From Alteribacillus persepolensis (GTDB lineage Bacteria > Bacillota > Bacilli > Bacillales > Marinococcaceae): a stretch of DNA of 64,000 bases. The DNA lies in the NCBI RefSeq assembly GCF_900099605.1, contig NZ_FNDK01000010.1, positions 1-64,000 of the forward strand, written 5' to 3'. Under the pieces are notes generated by a model. It was given only the letters and a program-made list of their open reading frames with translations. It ran no database searches and had not been told where the DNA came from. Each line of letters begins with the position of its first letter. Within the stretch, counting starts at the first letter, position 1. Below are positions 42,738 to 51,502 of the stretch, piece after piece. The position numbers and the translations under genes are program-made.

Positions 42738-44186
42738 ATGAGGATAGGTTCGATTATTAACGGGGTAGAAAGAAACGAAGCTACAAGAGAAACAATGGAA
42801 GTGTATGATCCGTACAATCAAGAGAAAGTAACGGAATTAGCACTTGCCGAGACAGCTGACTTAGAAGAAGCGGTAGAAAGTTGTTATGACGCTTTTCATT
42901 CCGTGATGAACCGCATGCCAGCCCATGAACGCTCTGATATTCTGCGAAAGGCAGCAGATCTATTAGAAGAGAGGACAGAAGAGTTTGCCCAGACGATTGT
43001 AGAAGAAGCCGGCAAGCCCATTACGTTCAGCCGGGGAGAAATCGAGCGTTCGGTTCAGGTGCTGCGTTTTGCGTCTGAGCATGCAAAGCATATAACCGGT
43101 GAAGTATTGCCAATGGATGCAGCGGTTGGCGGAGAAAACCGCATGGGAATTGTCAAGCGCAGGCCGCTTGGGGTGGTGGGCGCAATTACGCCGTTTAATT
43201 TTCCTTTAAATTTGTCGCTTCACAAAATTGCTCCAGCAATCGCTGCGGGGAATACGATTGTGTACAAGCCCGCAGAAAAAACACCTGTTTCTGCATATAA
43301 ACTAGTCCGCTTATTTCAAGAGGCTGGTTTGCCAGATGGTGTATTAAATTTGCTGCTTGGTACTGGAAAAGATGTCGGTTCTCCGCTTGTGGAGCATGAC
43401 AAAGTACACAAAATTACGTTTACAGGCAGTTTGCCGGTAGGAAGGGATATTCGCCAAAATGCCGGATTTAAAAAAGTGACCTTGGAATTAGGATCGAATT
43501 CCCCAAACCTTGTGTTTGCTGATGCCGATCTTCAAGTGGCGGTGAAAGAGCTGGTAAGAGGTGCGTTTGCCTTTTCGGGGCAAGTGTGTATATCCGCGCA
43601 GCGTGTGTATGTACAAAAATCGATTTACGAGACATTTTTAAAAGCATATGTGGCACAAACGGAAGCCTTGAAAACGGGAGATCCACACAACGAAGATACA
43701 GATATCGGTCCAATGATTAACGAAGATGAAGCAAAACGAGCGAAGACATGGATTGATGATGCAAAAGAAAAAGGAGCAGTTATTGAAACCGGCGGTGAAC
43801 GGATAGGAACGACGTTAACACCAACCATTATGACCAATGTCCAAGATAATATGAAAATCATTGCCGAAGAGGTATTTGCTCCGATTGTATCAGTGATTCC
43901 GTTTGAAACAGAAGAAGAAGCAATTCACGCTGCCAATGATTCCATTTACGGTCTTCAGGCTGGTGTATTTACAAAAGATATTGACCGTGCCATGCGAGTA
44001 GCGGATCAGCTGGAAACAGGAGGGGTATGGATTAATGAAATCTCGACATACCGCCAGGACAATCATCCTTACGGGGGAGTAAAGCAAAGCGGAATGGGGC
44101 GTGAAGGTGTGAAATATGCGATTGATGACATGACAGAGATGAAATTTATCGGTATTAAACTGCACCATGATAAAGAAAACATGTAA
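42738..44186 (+). CDS. NAD(P)-dependent aldehyde dehydrogenase
   Basis: A 482-residue aldehyde dehydrogenase. Catalytic Glu250 is in TLELGSNSPN and nucleophile Cys284 in FSGQVCISAQR; the cofactor block ITPFNFPLNLSLHKIAPAIAAGN and PYGGVKQSGMGREG near the end are present. AGAAAGGAGG precedes ATG. It is the second gene of an operon with the ThDP enzyme, which suggests it oxidises an aldehyde made or drawn by that partner. The pair ends at a terminator shared with glutamate dehydrogenase. Confidence 0.9.
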   Translation: MRIGSIINGVERNEATRETMEVYDPYNQEKVTELALAETADLEEAVESCYDAFHSVMNRMPAHERSDILRKAADLLEERTEEFAQTIVEEAGKPITFSRGEIERSVQVLRFASEHAKHITGEVLPMDAAVGGENRMGIVKRRPLGVVGAITPFNFPLNLSLHKIAPAIAAGNTIVYKPAEKTPVSAYKLVRLFQEAGLPDGVLNLLLGTGKDVGSPLVEHDKVHKITFTGSLPVGRDIRQNAGFKKVTLELGSNSPNLVFADADLQVAVKELVRGAFAFSGQVCISAQRVYVQKSIYETFLKAYVAQTEALKTGDPHNEDTDIGPMINEDEAKRAKTWIDDAKEKGAVIETGGERIGTTLTPTIMTNVQDNMKIIAEEVFAPIVSVIPFETEEEAIHAANDSIYGLQAGVFTKDIDRAMRVADQLETGGVWINEISTYRQDNHPYGGVKQSGMGREGVKYAIDDMTEMKFIGIKLHHDKENM

Positions 44187-44235
44187 CGATGGTGCCGCAA
44201 GACAGCAGCTGGCGGGAAAAATATGCATACAGATT

Positions 44236-44280
44236 AAAAAGCCAAAGTGCCGTATGAGACGACGCTTTGGCTTTGTTTAT
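44236..44280. terminator. Bidirectional terminator
   Basis: AAAGCCAAAG and CTTTGGCTTT form a stem extended by imperfect pairs, between convergent ALDH and glutamate dehydrogenase genes. A repeat fragment (AAGGCACTTGCGCTTTTCTT, 44302-44321) lies between it and the dehydrogenase stop. Confidence 0.85.
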
Positions 44281-44324
44281 ACGTTCGGTACGTTTTTTTT
44301 CAAGGCACTTGCGCTTTTCTTTGG

Positions 44325-45626
44325 CTATCTTTTATTGAGTGATTTAATCCAGCCGCGGGCCTCTAGTGCATGAGCGATATGCTTAATGCCGACAGTGTAG
44401 GCTGCATTTCGCATGCGGATGCCTCTTTCTTCTCGAATCTTTGCCACATTTTCGAAACCAAAAACCATGCGCTCTTCTAGTTTTTCGTTAACCTCATCTT
44501 TTTTCCAGTAATAATTCATTTCGTTTTGGACCCATTCAAAATAGGAAACGGTAACACCACCAGCATTACACAAAATATCAGGTATAACAAATATTCCGTT
44601 GTTTTCTAAAATCTTATCACCAGCTGGAGTGGTCGGGCCGTTTGCTGCTTCGGCCACAATTTTTGCTTGAATGGAAGGCGCTGTTTCTTCTGTAATTTGA
44701 TTTTCAAGGGCAGCAGGAATCAAAATATCAACCGGCAAGCCGAATAATTCTTCGTTTGATAATGGATCTCCCTTTTGATAATCGGACAGGGACTGACCGC
44801 TTTTTGCGTGCTCTAAGAGTTCGGAGATATCTAACCCGTCCTCCTTATAAACGCCGCCTGTTGCATCAGTAATGCCAATGATTTTCACGCCCAGTTCATG
44901 CAGAAATTTAGCAGTCATGCTGCCGACGTTGCCAAAACCTTGCAGTGCGGCAGTGGCGTTTTCTAAATTAATATTTAATACTTTTGCCGCTTCACGAATA
45001 GTAATAACAACGCCTTTGCCGGTAGCTTCGAGCCGGCCTTTGGAACCGCCGATAATGAGTGGTTTTCCGGTTAACATGCCAGGGATATTGTAGCCGCGCA
45101 GCTGGTCATATTCATCCATCATCCAGCCCATGATTTCAGGACTTGTGTTTACGTCTGGAGCTGGAATATCTTTTTGCGGGCCGATAATCGGTGTGATTTG
45201 TCGGATGTATGTTCGGCTCAGCTCTTCGACTTCACTTTCTGACAACTCATCGGGGTCAACAATGACACCGCCTTTTCCGCCGCCAAGCGGCAAATCAAGA
45301 ATTGCTGACTTGAGCGACATCCACATCGACAACGCTTTTACTTCATCGATATTAACGTTTGGGTGAAAGCGAATCCCGCCTTTTGTTGGTCCAATAATAT
45401 CAAGGTGCTGAGAACGATAGCCGGTGAAATTTCGAATCGTGCCGTCATCCATGCGGACAGGCAGAGAAACTTCGAGTACCCGGTTTGGTTTTTTTAATAT
45501 GTGGTAAATGTTTTCGTTCAAGCCAAGCTCAGCAACAGATTCTTTTAACAAATCTTTGACAATCTCATAAGGATTTTGGTCATGCGTGGTAATGTCCGCT
45601 TCCGCTTTATCGTTTCTGCGTGTCAT
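44325..45626 (-). CDS. Glu/Leu/Phe/Val dehydrogenase
   Basis: A 433-residue NAD(P)-dependent glutamate dehydrogenase-family enzyme. PTKGGIRFHPNV and LPLGGGKGGV (catalytic Lys) are near 85-120, and the Rossmann motif LQGFGNVGS is near 235. Length is right for Bacillus GudB/RocG, but the N-terminal 60 residues differ from those I recall for both. ATG at 45626 lies six bases after AGGAGG; an ATG two codons earlier abuts the SD. Confidence 0.92.
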   Translation of the reverse strand: MTRRNDKAEADITTHDQNPYEIVKDLLKESVAELGLNENIYHILKKPNRVLEVSLPVRMDDGTIRNFTGYRSQHLDIIGPTKGGIRFHPNVNIDEVKALSMWMSLKSAILDLPLGGGKGGVIVDPDELSESEVEELSRTYIRQITPIIGPQKDIPAPDVNTSPEIMGWMMDEYDQLRGYNIPGMLTGKPLIIGGSKGRLEATGKGVVITIREAAKVLNINLENATAALQGFGNVGSMTAKFLHELGVKIIGITDATGGVYKEDGLDISELLEHAKSGQSLSDYQKGDPLSNEELFGLPVDILIPAALENQITEETAPSIQAKIVAEAANGPTTPAGDKILENNGIFVIPDILCNAGGVTVSYFEWVQNEMNYYWKKDEVNEKLEERMVFGFENVAKIREERGIRMRNAAYTVGIKHIAHALEARGWIKSLNKR

Positions 45627-45713
45627 TGTCATCCTCCTATCACCATTCCTGTGCATTTAGTCTTCCACAAAATGATGGAGCTATGTGCAGGAAACGATAG
45701 GAAGCAAGTTGAA

Positions 45714-45866
45714 TTACTTAAAAAGTCTGCGCAGCAGTTTTCCAGTTTGGCGGCCAGCAGCGCGGCGTGCAATACGTTTTCCCATTGTCCCGCGCTTTGC
45801 GGCATTAATGTCGCCGAGGATGCGCGCTGTTTTATAAAGAATGCGGCGAAGCTGGTGAATGTTCAC
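45714..45866 (-). CDS. Small very basic protein, 50 residues
   Basis: A GTG-started frame encoding VNIHQLRRILYKTARILGDI, then a very Arg/Lys/Gly-rich tail (RIARRAAGRQTGKLLRRLF). AAAGGAGGG lies seven bases upstream. I recall conserved small Bacillus proteins of this type without function. It lies upstream of glutamate dehydrogenase on the same strand. Confidence 0.65.
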   Translation of the reverse strand: MNIHQLRRILYKTARILGDINAAKRGTMGKRIARRAAGRQTGKLLRRLFK

Positions 45867-46028
45867 AGAATGTCCCTCCTTTTTGACCGGAAGTCGTTGG
45901 CATGATTGGTTTTCTGGCCATACCAGCATAGGTAAGTAATATTAGTGTAACATGTATTTTTATGGTTCGGAGCGCAAAAAAATCAGCAATAGTGCTGTTG
46001 ATACTGATAAAGCCAAAGGAGGCAGAGG

Positions 46029-46211
46029 ATGAACCGCTATCATTGCTGTGCTACGTGTAAGTGGTATGAAGTAAGAAAAGAAAACAACAAAAAGCCAAGC
46101 TTTCACTGCGTACGACTCGGTTATCAAACCGAGCCTCACTATGTGTTTCATTGCTGGAATCCAAAAGAGAATGTCCAGAAAAAAATGAACAAACAGCGAG
46201 AGGAGCGCTAG
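46029..46211 (+). CDS. Small Cys-rich (zinc-binding-like) protein, 60 residues
   Basis: A protein with Cys spacing CCATCKW ... FHCVRLGYQTEPHYVFHCW, suited to bind one zinc, and a Lys/Arg-rich end. AAAGGAGG lies eight bases before ATG. Its stop region overlaps that of the convergent wHTH gene by four bases. Conserved hypothetical type; function unknown. Confidence 0.72.
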   Translation: MNRYHCCATCKWYEVRKENNKKPSFHCVRLGYQTEPHYVFHCWNPKENVQKKMNKQREER

Positions 46212-46939
46212 TTTAACCAGGTCGTCCGTTCGGTGATATCCGCTGCATTTATTTCGTTTAGCCAATCGTAAGCCGGAATTGTTTTTTTAGTGCTTTGCCG
46301 GCGTTTTTGCAGACGGCGCTTCGCTGCTTCGCGTTTTTCGTATTCTGCGAGCAGTGTATGTACGACTTTTTCCATATACGCAGAGCCGCAGCGTATCGTT
46401 TGATCTTTCCATTTGAGTTTAATTAATGTGCGGAAATGTTGTTCACTAATATTTCTTTTATTATCTTGTTTTATATTTTTTTCTAAAGAGACAGATTCGC
46501 TGCTTCGTTTTTTAGGGAGAGTTTCTGTTTCAGCACGGGATGTTGTGTTTGTGCGCCCGGACATTTGCGCCCGGTCACCCGAACCATGAGCTGATTCTGC
46601 AGGTAATATCACGAGCAAGTTGCTCGTGTTTCCACCGTTTGTTTTTTTCATAACAGGAACACGTTTAATAACATAATACTTTTCCAAGGCAGCTACCGTA
46701 CGCCGAACGGTACGGATGCTTTTGTGCATTTTTTCTGCAATGGTTTGAAGCTTCAGCCAGCTGACTCCTGGATAGGTCAGTGAGTGCTGGGAGAGGATGC
46801 GCAGGATAAGATATTCGTTTGCTGTAAAACGGTGCGTTTGATGATGCAACATGAGATGGTGGTCCATCTCTTTGACAGAGGCAAATGCAACGTGCTGTTT
46901 TGCTGCTTTGTGATGAACAGCAGATAGGATGGCAGTCAT
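46208..46939 (-). CDS. Winged-helix DNA-binding protein
   Basis: A 243-residue protein with an N-terminal helix-turn-helix (about 35-100: NEYLILRILSQHSL, LQTIAEKMHKSIRTVRRTVAALEKYYVIKRV) of the wHTH/replication-initiator type, a Ser/Thr-rich middle and a basic C-terminal helix pair (about 175-230). AAAGAGG precedes ATG. It could be a regulator or a remnant replication-type protein; no origin, partner or mobile genes are near. Confidence 0.72.
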   Translation of the reverse strand: MTAILSAVHHKAAKQHVAFASVKEMDHHLMLHHQTHRFTANEYLILRILSQHSLTYPGVSWLKLQTIAEKMHKSIRTVRRTVAALEKYYVIKRVPVMKKTNGGNTSNLLVILPAESAHGSGDRAQMSGRTNTTSRAETETLPKKRSSESVSLEKNIKQDNKRNISEQHFRTLIKLKWKDQTIRCGSAYMEKVVHTLLAEYEKREAAKRRLQKRRQSTKKTIPAYDWLNEINAADITERTTWLN

Positions 46940-47160
46940 GGGTATCGTCCTCTTTCTTCATTTATAAAATATTCGTCATATTCTATATGAAAAAGAAGAG
47001 AGAAAACGGAGGAGAAGGGGGATTTTCTTTTCGAGAAAATCTGCACACAAAAGCAAGGGCAGCCGTCTGCATCTGAGAATTTACCGTCAGCTGCTTTTCT
47101 TTGGAAAGCGCTCAGATATGGTATGATAACAATAAACGTACAGGAGAGGAGCTGTTTTAT

Positions 47161-47814
47161 ATGGAGACATATGCGATTGAATATCTCGCCGCGGGACGTC
47201 CGAAAATGCTGACCTATGCAGAGGGGAAGGAAATGGAAACAGGCATTGTGAAAAAACGTGCAGAGCGGCTGTACGCAGCGGAAAATGGCTGCCGGCATGA
47301 TGATGTTGCTGATAAAAAAAACCACGGCGGCAAAGACCGTGCAATATGCATCTATCCGCATGACCATTATCCTAAGTGGGAAGAAGAGTTTTCGGTCACA
47401 CTTGATCGAGCAGCCTTTGGTGAAAATATTACAGCAATGGGTATGACGGAAGAGAACGTCTGTATCGGTGACACGTATCGAGTAGGAGAAGCGGTTATTC
47501 AAGTGACACAAGGACGAATTCCGTGTGACACGATTAATAAACGGACTGGCCTCAATGGTTTGCTTGCGCGGATTATCGAGACGGGATATGCCGGCTTTTT
47601 ATGCCGTGTCCTGCAGAAAGGAGAAATCCGCCAGACGGACAAGATACAATTAGTCGAGAGAGATCCGCATGAAGTTAGTGTTGCGTTTGCTCTGCATACG
47701 TATTTTCATCACCCGAAAGATCAAGAGGCTATGCAAACGATTCTAGCCGTTGATGCGTTAGCGCAAAGATGGCGTGACAAGCTGCAGGCAAGGCTGGCGC
47801 GTTTAACGGTCTAA
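47161..47814 (+). CDS. MOSC-domain protein (YiiM/YflK-like)
   Basis: A 217-residue MOSC protein. CRHDDVADKKNHGGKDRAICIYP, FGENITAMGMTE and TQGRIPCDTINKR carry the conserved residues, including the Cys of the pterin/sulfur-carrier site. The C-terminal 60 residues match the YiiM helical end. The start at 47161 is chosen for GAGGAG at nine bases; an upstream extension lacks support. Family members reduce N-hydroxylated bases with molybdenum cofactor. Confidence 0.88.
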   Translation: METYAIEYLAAGRPKMLTYAEGKEMETGIVKKRAERLYAAENGCRHDDVADKKNHGGKDRAICIYPHDHYPKWEEEFSVTLDRAAFGENITAMGMTEENVCIGDTYRVGEAVIQVTQGRIPCDTINKRTGLNGLLARIIETGYAGFLCRVLQKGEIRQTDKIQLVERDPHEVSVAFALHTYFHHPKDQEAMQTILAVDALAQRWRDKLQARLARLTV

Positions 47815-48633
47815 CTGCTGCTGCCGGTGCAAGATGGCATTTAATTCACCGCCTATAACGAGCGCAAGCCCAGTGAGAAATAACCACAGCATCAAAACAA
47901 TCACACCGCCTAAACTGCCGTATGTGGCAGAATAATTACCAAAGTTGCTGACGTAAAAAGAAAATCCAAATGAAATCGCCTGCCACAAGATGGTAGCTGT
48001 AACAGCTCCGGGAAGTACGTAACGAAACGCAATCTTTTTGTTTGGAGCAAAATAATACAAACAGCAAAGAATGGTAATCATCACGATAACAGTAAGGACC
48101 CAGCGAGCAAATCCTGTAATTGCCTCGGTTTCAACAGGTACCATGAAGAAAGCAGAAGCAGCTTGAATGAGCACTTCCCCAAAAATAAATAAAGCAAAAA
48201 TAAGCAAAAAGGAAACCATCAGCCCAATAGTAAACAAAATGGACAAAAGCCGATTCATAATAAAGGACCTGGGTTCGGGTGCATTAAAAGCTTCATTTAT
48301 GGCACGTATAAAAGCATTTAATCCACTTGATGCCGACCATAATGTTCCAATAATACCAAATGTAAGCAGTCCACCGTTTGGAACGGTAATCACATCGAGG
48401 ACATTTTCTTGCACCATTCGGGCAGTGTCTTGCGGAAGTGCCGATTCAATCAGCATCATGACTCGTTCTGCATCAATAGATAAATAAGGAAGAATCGATA
48501 ACAGCAATATCATCATCGGAAAGAGCGCGAGCATATAAAAAAAAGCTTGTTCTGCTGCAAGCCCCGCCACACGGTCTTCTTTCATTTCTTCTTTTAAGGT
48601 TTTGCCAAACGTGACGATGTGTTTCCAGTCCAT
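47803..48633 (-). CDS. YihY/BrkB-family membrane protein
   Basis: A 276-residue protein with six hydrophobic segments. Family marks are AAEQAFFYMLALFPMMILLL near 27-46, GTLWSASSGLNAFIRAINEAF near 96-116, and SATYGSLGGVIVLMLWLF near 234. Its 3' end overlaps that of the MOSC gene by 12 bases. The SD before ATG is weak (GGGATGGG). Homologue of B. subtilis YfkH; function not settled despite an old RNase BN label. Confidence 0.92.
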   Translation of the reverse strand: MDWKHIVTFGKTLKEEMKEDRVAGLAAEQAFFYMLALFPMMILLLSILPYLSIDAERVMMLIESALPQDTARMVQENVLDVITVPNGGLLTFGIIGTLWSASSGLNAFIRAINEAFNAPEPRSFIMNRLLSILFTIGLMVSFLLIFALFIFGEVLIQAASAFFMVPVETEAITGFARWVLTVIVMITILCCLYYFAPNKKIAFRYVLPGAVTATILWQAISFGFSFYVSNFGNYSATYGSLGGVIVLMLWLFLTGLALVIGGELNAILHRQQQLDR

Positions 48634-48785
48634 AAGTACCCATCCCCGCTATTCCAGTGATTGCATCGTACTACTCTTTTTCCCTTCTTTCTGCAGAAAA
48701 AACCTCTTTCTCCTAAAAGTTTCACGCTGAATGGTACATGGGAAGGATTCTTTTCGGTAAAAGTAAGAAAGAGGGGGGAGGAGCA

Positions 48786-48953
48786 TTGGCAGACAAACAA
48801 GCGCAGCAGCAAAAACGAATCAAACGGCAAGTAGAGATTGAACACCCCGATATTCAAGAAATAGAAGAGCAAACACCTCATCCTGACACAGCCGCGGCAG
48901 AAAGCCAGGCGGAACAGCTTCGTTACCAAAACGCTGATCATATTTACGGATAA
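48786..48953 (+). CDS. Small acidic protein, 55 residues
   Basis: A soluble Gln/Glu-rich protein (DKQAQQQKRIKRQVEIEHPDI, ending QLRYQNADHIYG). A TTG start directly follows GAGGGGGGAGGAG, so the SD is strong but close. It is divergent from the YihY gene and followed by a terminator. Not recognised. Confidence 0.6.
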   Translation: MADKQAQQQKRIKRQVEIEHPDIQEIEEQTPHPDTAAAESQAEQLRYQNADHIYG

Positions 48954-48962
48954 CATGTTGCG

Positions 48963-48998
48963 CGAACTGTCCTGAAAATGACGGGGCAGTTCTTTTTA
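48963..48998 (+). terminator. Intrinsic terminator
   Basis: GAACTGTCC and GGGGCAGTTC pair around TGAAAATGAC and are followed by TTTTT. Confidence 0.85.
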
Positions 48999-49062
48999 CA
49001 ATGTTTTGATTGCACATAACAGGGGAAAGGGACCGTTACAAAAAGAGGAGAGGATGATATCG

Positions 49063-49134
49063 ATGATTCGTACCATTTTAATGATTATTGGACTAATTGT
49101 TGTTATCAGCGCGATTTTGAATTTAGCATTTTAG
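49063..49134 (+). CDS. Single-helix membrane peptide, 23 residues
   Basis: MIRTILMIIGLIVVISAIL... is one transmembrane helix and little else. GAGGAGAGG lies nine bases before ATG; an ATG four codons upstream overlaps that SD. It is followed by a strong terminator, so it forms its own short transcript. Function unknown. Confidence 0.6.
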   Translation: MIRTILMIIGLIVVISAILNLAF

Positions 49135-49169
49135 CAGAGCAAGGCGCCAGGCACATTGCTCTATGAAAA

Positions 49170-49205
49170 AGGAGGCCGCTTCTGTGACGGCCTCGTTTTT
49201 TTTAA
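49170..49205. terminator. Terminator between the tiny membrane gene and the DUF1540 gene
   Basis: GAGGCCG and CGGCCTC form a GC-rich stem with GTTTTTTTT after it; A-rich bases on the left suit the convergent gene. Confidence 0.88.
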
Positions 49206-49360
49206 TGGGTTGCTTTTTCAAATGTTTTACAATCAGTTTCGTGTTCGTTTGACGCTTTTTCGCCTTTATGGCTGACAACGTAAATTTTATCAGCTGTACA
49301 GAGGTTGCCTTCTGCCCAATATTCACAGTTGTTTACTTCACAAAGGACATCTTGTGCCAT
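49202..49360 (-). CDS. DUF1540-domain small Cys protein
   Basis: A 52-residue protein with VLCEVNNCEYWAEGNLCTADKIYV and a final Cys, the DUF1540 pattern of four metal-binding cysteines. GAGGGGGG lies eight bases before ATG. These proteins are common in Clostridia and Bacilli, often in sporulating species; role unknown. Confidence 0.88.
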   Translation of the reverse strand: MAQDVLCEVNNCEYWAEGNLCTADKIYVVSHKGEKASNEHETDCKTFEKATH

Positions 49361-49597
49361 CGTGAATCCCCCCTCACGGTTTAATTTCTGCAAAAACGAA
49401 AAAAACATACAGAGAAATCCACGGTGCAGATGTTTGAGATGATATGGACAGAAAGAATGGCATTTTTAGATGCTTGGGCCTTTCTTAACGATGACAACTT
49501 TCGTAAATGTCTGCGCTATCTATTTTTTTTTCGGCGAAAGCATGAGAAAATAAACGAAAGTAACAGTTGCTATCATAACAAATAGGAGTAGTGTGGA

Positions 49598-51430
49598 ATG
49601 TATCGTCAATTAGAAGATTGTATTAATGATTTGGAACAAGCCGGCCACCTCGTCCGTATTAAGGACGAAGTAGATCCTGACCTTGAAATGGCTGCGATAC
49701 ATAGAAGAGTCAATCAACAAGACGGTCCAGCGCTCTATTTTGAAAACGTCAAAGGGTCACGTTATCCAGCGGTATCGAATATATTTGGCAACGTAGAGCG
49801 AAGTAAGTTTATTTTCCGAAAAACCTTGGATAAAACCCAGGATGTCATCCGGCTTCGAAATGATCCGATGGCAGCATTGAAAAGTCCGTTGAAGCATACA
49901 CAAACAGCACTTGCTGCCTCGAAAGCATTGCCGTTAAAAAAAGGGAGAAGTGCCTTAAACGAGTTTGAAGAAGTAAATATCAGCGATCTGCCTTTGATTA
50001 AACACTGGCCGGAAGATGGCGGGGCATTTGTGACACTTCCACAAGTATACACAGAAGATCCAGATAGACCAGGAATCATGAACAGCAATTTAGGAATGTA
50101 CCGCGTGCAGCTGACTGGCAATGAGTATGACATGGATAATGAAGTTGGCCTGCATTATCAAATTCACCGCGGTATTGGTGTTCATCAAGCCAAAGCAAAC
50201 AAGCTCGGCAAACCGCTTAAAGTAAGTATTTTTATCGGCGGCCCGCCGGCGCATACGCTAAGTGCTGTCATGCCACTTCCTGAAGGATTAAGTGAAATGA
50301 CCTTTGCGGGCCTTCTCAGCGGCAGACGTTTCCGCTATACATATGATGATGGCTACTGCATCAGCCTGGATGCTGATTTTGTCATTACTGGCGATATTTA
50401 TCCGGAAGAAACTAAGCCGGAAGGCCCATTTGGTGATCATTTAGGTTATTACAGTTTGACCCATGAATTTCCGCTCATGCGTGTTCGAAAAGTGCTGGCC
50501 AAAAAGAATGCCGTCTGGCCATTTACCGTTGTTGGACGGCCGCCGCAAGAAGATACTGCGTTTGGCGAGATGATTCATGAATTAACAGGAGATGCCTTGC
50601 AGCAAGAAATACCAGGTGTCAAAGAAGTTCATGCTGTTGATGCAGCAGGGGTTCATCCACTATTATTTGCGATTGGAAGCGAACGCTACACGCCATTTGA
50701 AAAAGTGGAGCAGCCAGCGGAGTTATTAACGATTGCCAACCGCATATTAGGCACAGGGCAGGTCAGTCTTGCTAAATATTTGTTTATTACAGCAGAACAA
50801 GACAAGCCGTTAGATACGCATCATGAAGCAGACTTTCTTACGTATATGTTAGAACGAATCGATTTGCGTCGTGACCTTCATTTTCAAACGAACACAACAA
50901 TCGATACGTTAGATTATTCTGGAGAAGGCTTGAACAAAGGAAGCAAAGTCATTATAGCGGCATATGGCGATAAAAAACGCAATCTGTGTGAAACAGTGCC
51001 GGCATCGCTTGAGCAGCACACTCATATCAGAAATCCACGTCTTGTCATGCCGGGCGTGATTGCATTTGAGCATGCCAGCTTTTCTAGTTACGAAGAGGCA
51101 GAAGACGACATGCAAGAAATTACGGCACAAATCGCGAAGAGCAGTGATATCCAAGGGTGTCCGCTCTTTATCCTAACCGATGACAGCAACTTTTTAGCGG
51201 AAACATTAGCCAATTTCTTATGGGTAACTTTCACACGAAGTAATCCATCACACGATATCTATGGAATCAACAGTTTCTATAAAAACAAGCACTGGGGCTG
51301 CGACAATATGATTATTGATGCCCGCATCAAAACACATCACGCACCGCCTTTAGTGCCGGATGACAATGTGGAAAACAACGTGGAGCGCTTTTTCCAAAAA
51401 GGAGCAAGCTTATATAATGTCGATGTTTAA
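49598..51430 (+). CDS. UbiD-family decarboxylase
   Basis: A 610-residue UbiD-like protein that should use prenylated FMN. GIGVHQAKANKLGKPLKVSIFIGG, TKPEGPFGDHLGYYS and GRPPQEDTAFGEMIHELTG hold the cofactor- and metal-binding residues, including the conserved Glu-x-x-x-Glu. Length is near 610, somewhat longer than E. coli UbiD (about 500). It is a single gene without a UbiX-type flavin prenyltransferase next to it. Substrate unknown; an aromatic or alpha,beta-unsaturated acid is typical. Confidence 0.88.
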   Translation: MYRQLEDCINDLEQAGHLVRIKDEVDPDLEMAAIHRRVNQQDGPALYFENVKGSRYPAVSNIFGNVERSKFIFRKTLDKTQDVIRLRNDPMAALKSPLKHTQTALAASKALPLKKGRSALNEFEEVNISDLPLIKHWPEDGGAFVTLPQVYTEDPDRPGIMNSNLGMYRVQLTGNEYDMDNEVGLHYQIHRGIGVHQAKANKLGKPLKVSIFIGGPPAHTLSAVMPLPEGLSEMTFAGLLSGRRFRYTYDDGYCISLDADFVITGDIYPEETKPEGPFGDHLGYYSLTHEFPLMRVRKVLAKKNAVWPFTVVGRPPQEDTAFGEMIHELTGDALQQEIPGVKEVHAVDAAGVHPLLFAIGSERYTPFEKVEQPAELLTIANRILGTGQVSLAKYLFITAEQDKPLDTHHEADFLTYMLERIDLRRDLHFQTNTTIDTLDYSGEGLNKGSKVIIAAYGDKKRNLCETVPASLEQHTHIRNPRLVMPGVIAFEHASFSSYEEAEDDMQEITAQIAKSSDIQGCPLFILTDDSNFLAETLANFLWVTFTRSNPSHDIYGINSFYKNKHWGCDNMIIDARIKTHHAPPLVPDDNVENNVERFFQKGASLYNVDV

Positions 51431-51433
51431 CAT

Positions 51434-51480
51434 AGAAAAGGAGTTATTCGAGCTGTACAGCTCGAATAACTCCTTTTTAA
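51434..51480 (+). terminator. Intrinsic terminator
   Basis: AAAAGGAGTTATTCGAGCTG and CAGCTCGAATAACTCCTTTT form a perfect 20-bp stem with almost no loop, followed by T. A repeat fragment AAGCATTTGCGCTTTTC follows. Confidence 0.93.
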
Positions 51481-51502
51481 GCATTTGCGCTTTTCGCGTG
51501 TA

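Noticed and set aside
46208-46939. Plasmid or phage replication module
   Set aside because: The wHTH protein is suggestive, but no integrase, origin iterons or other mobile genes are nearby.
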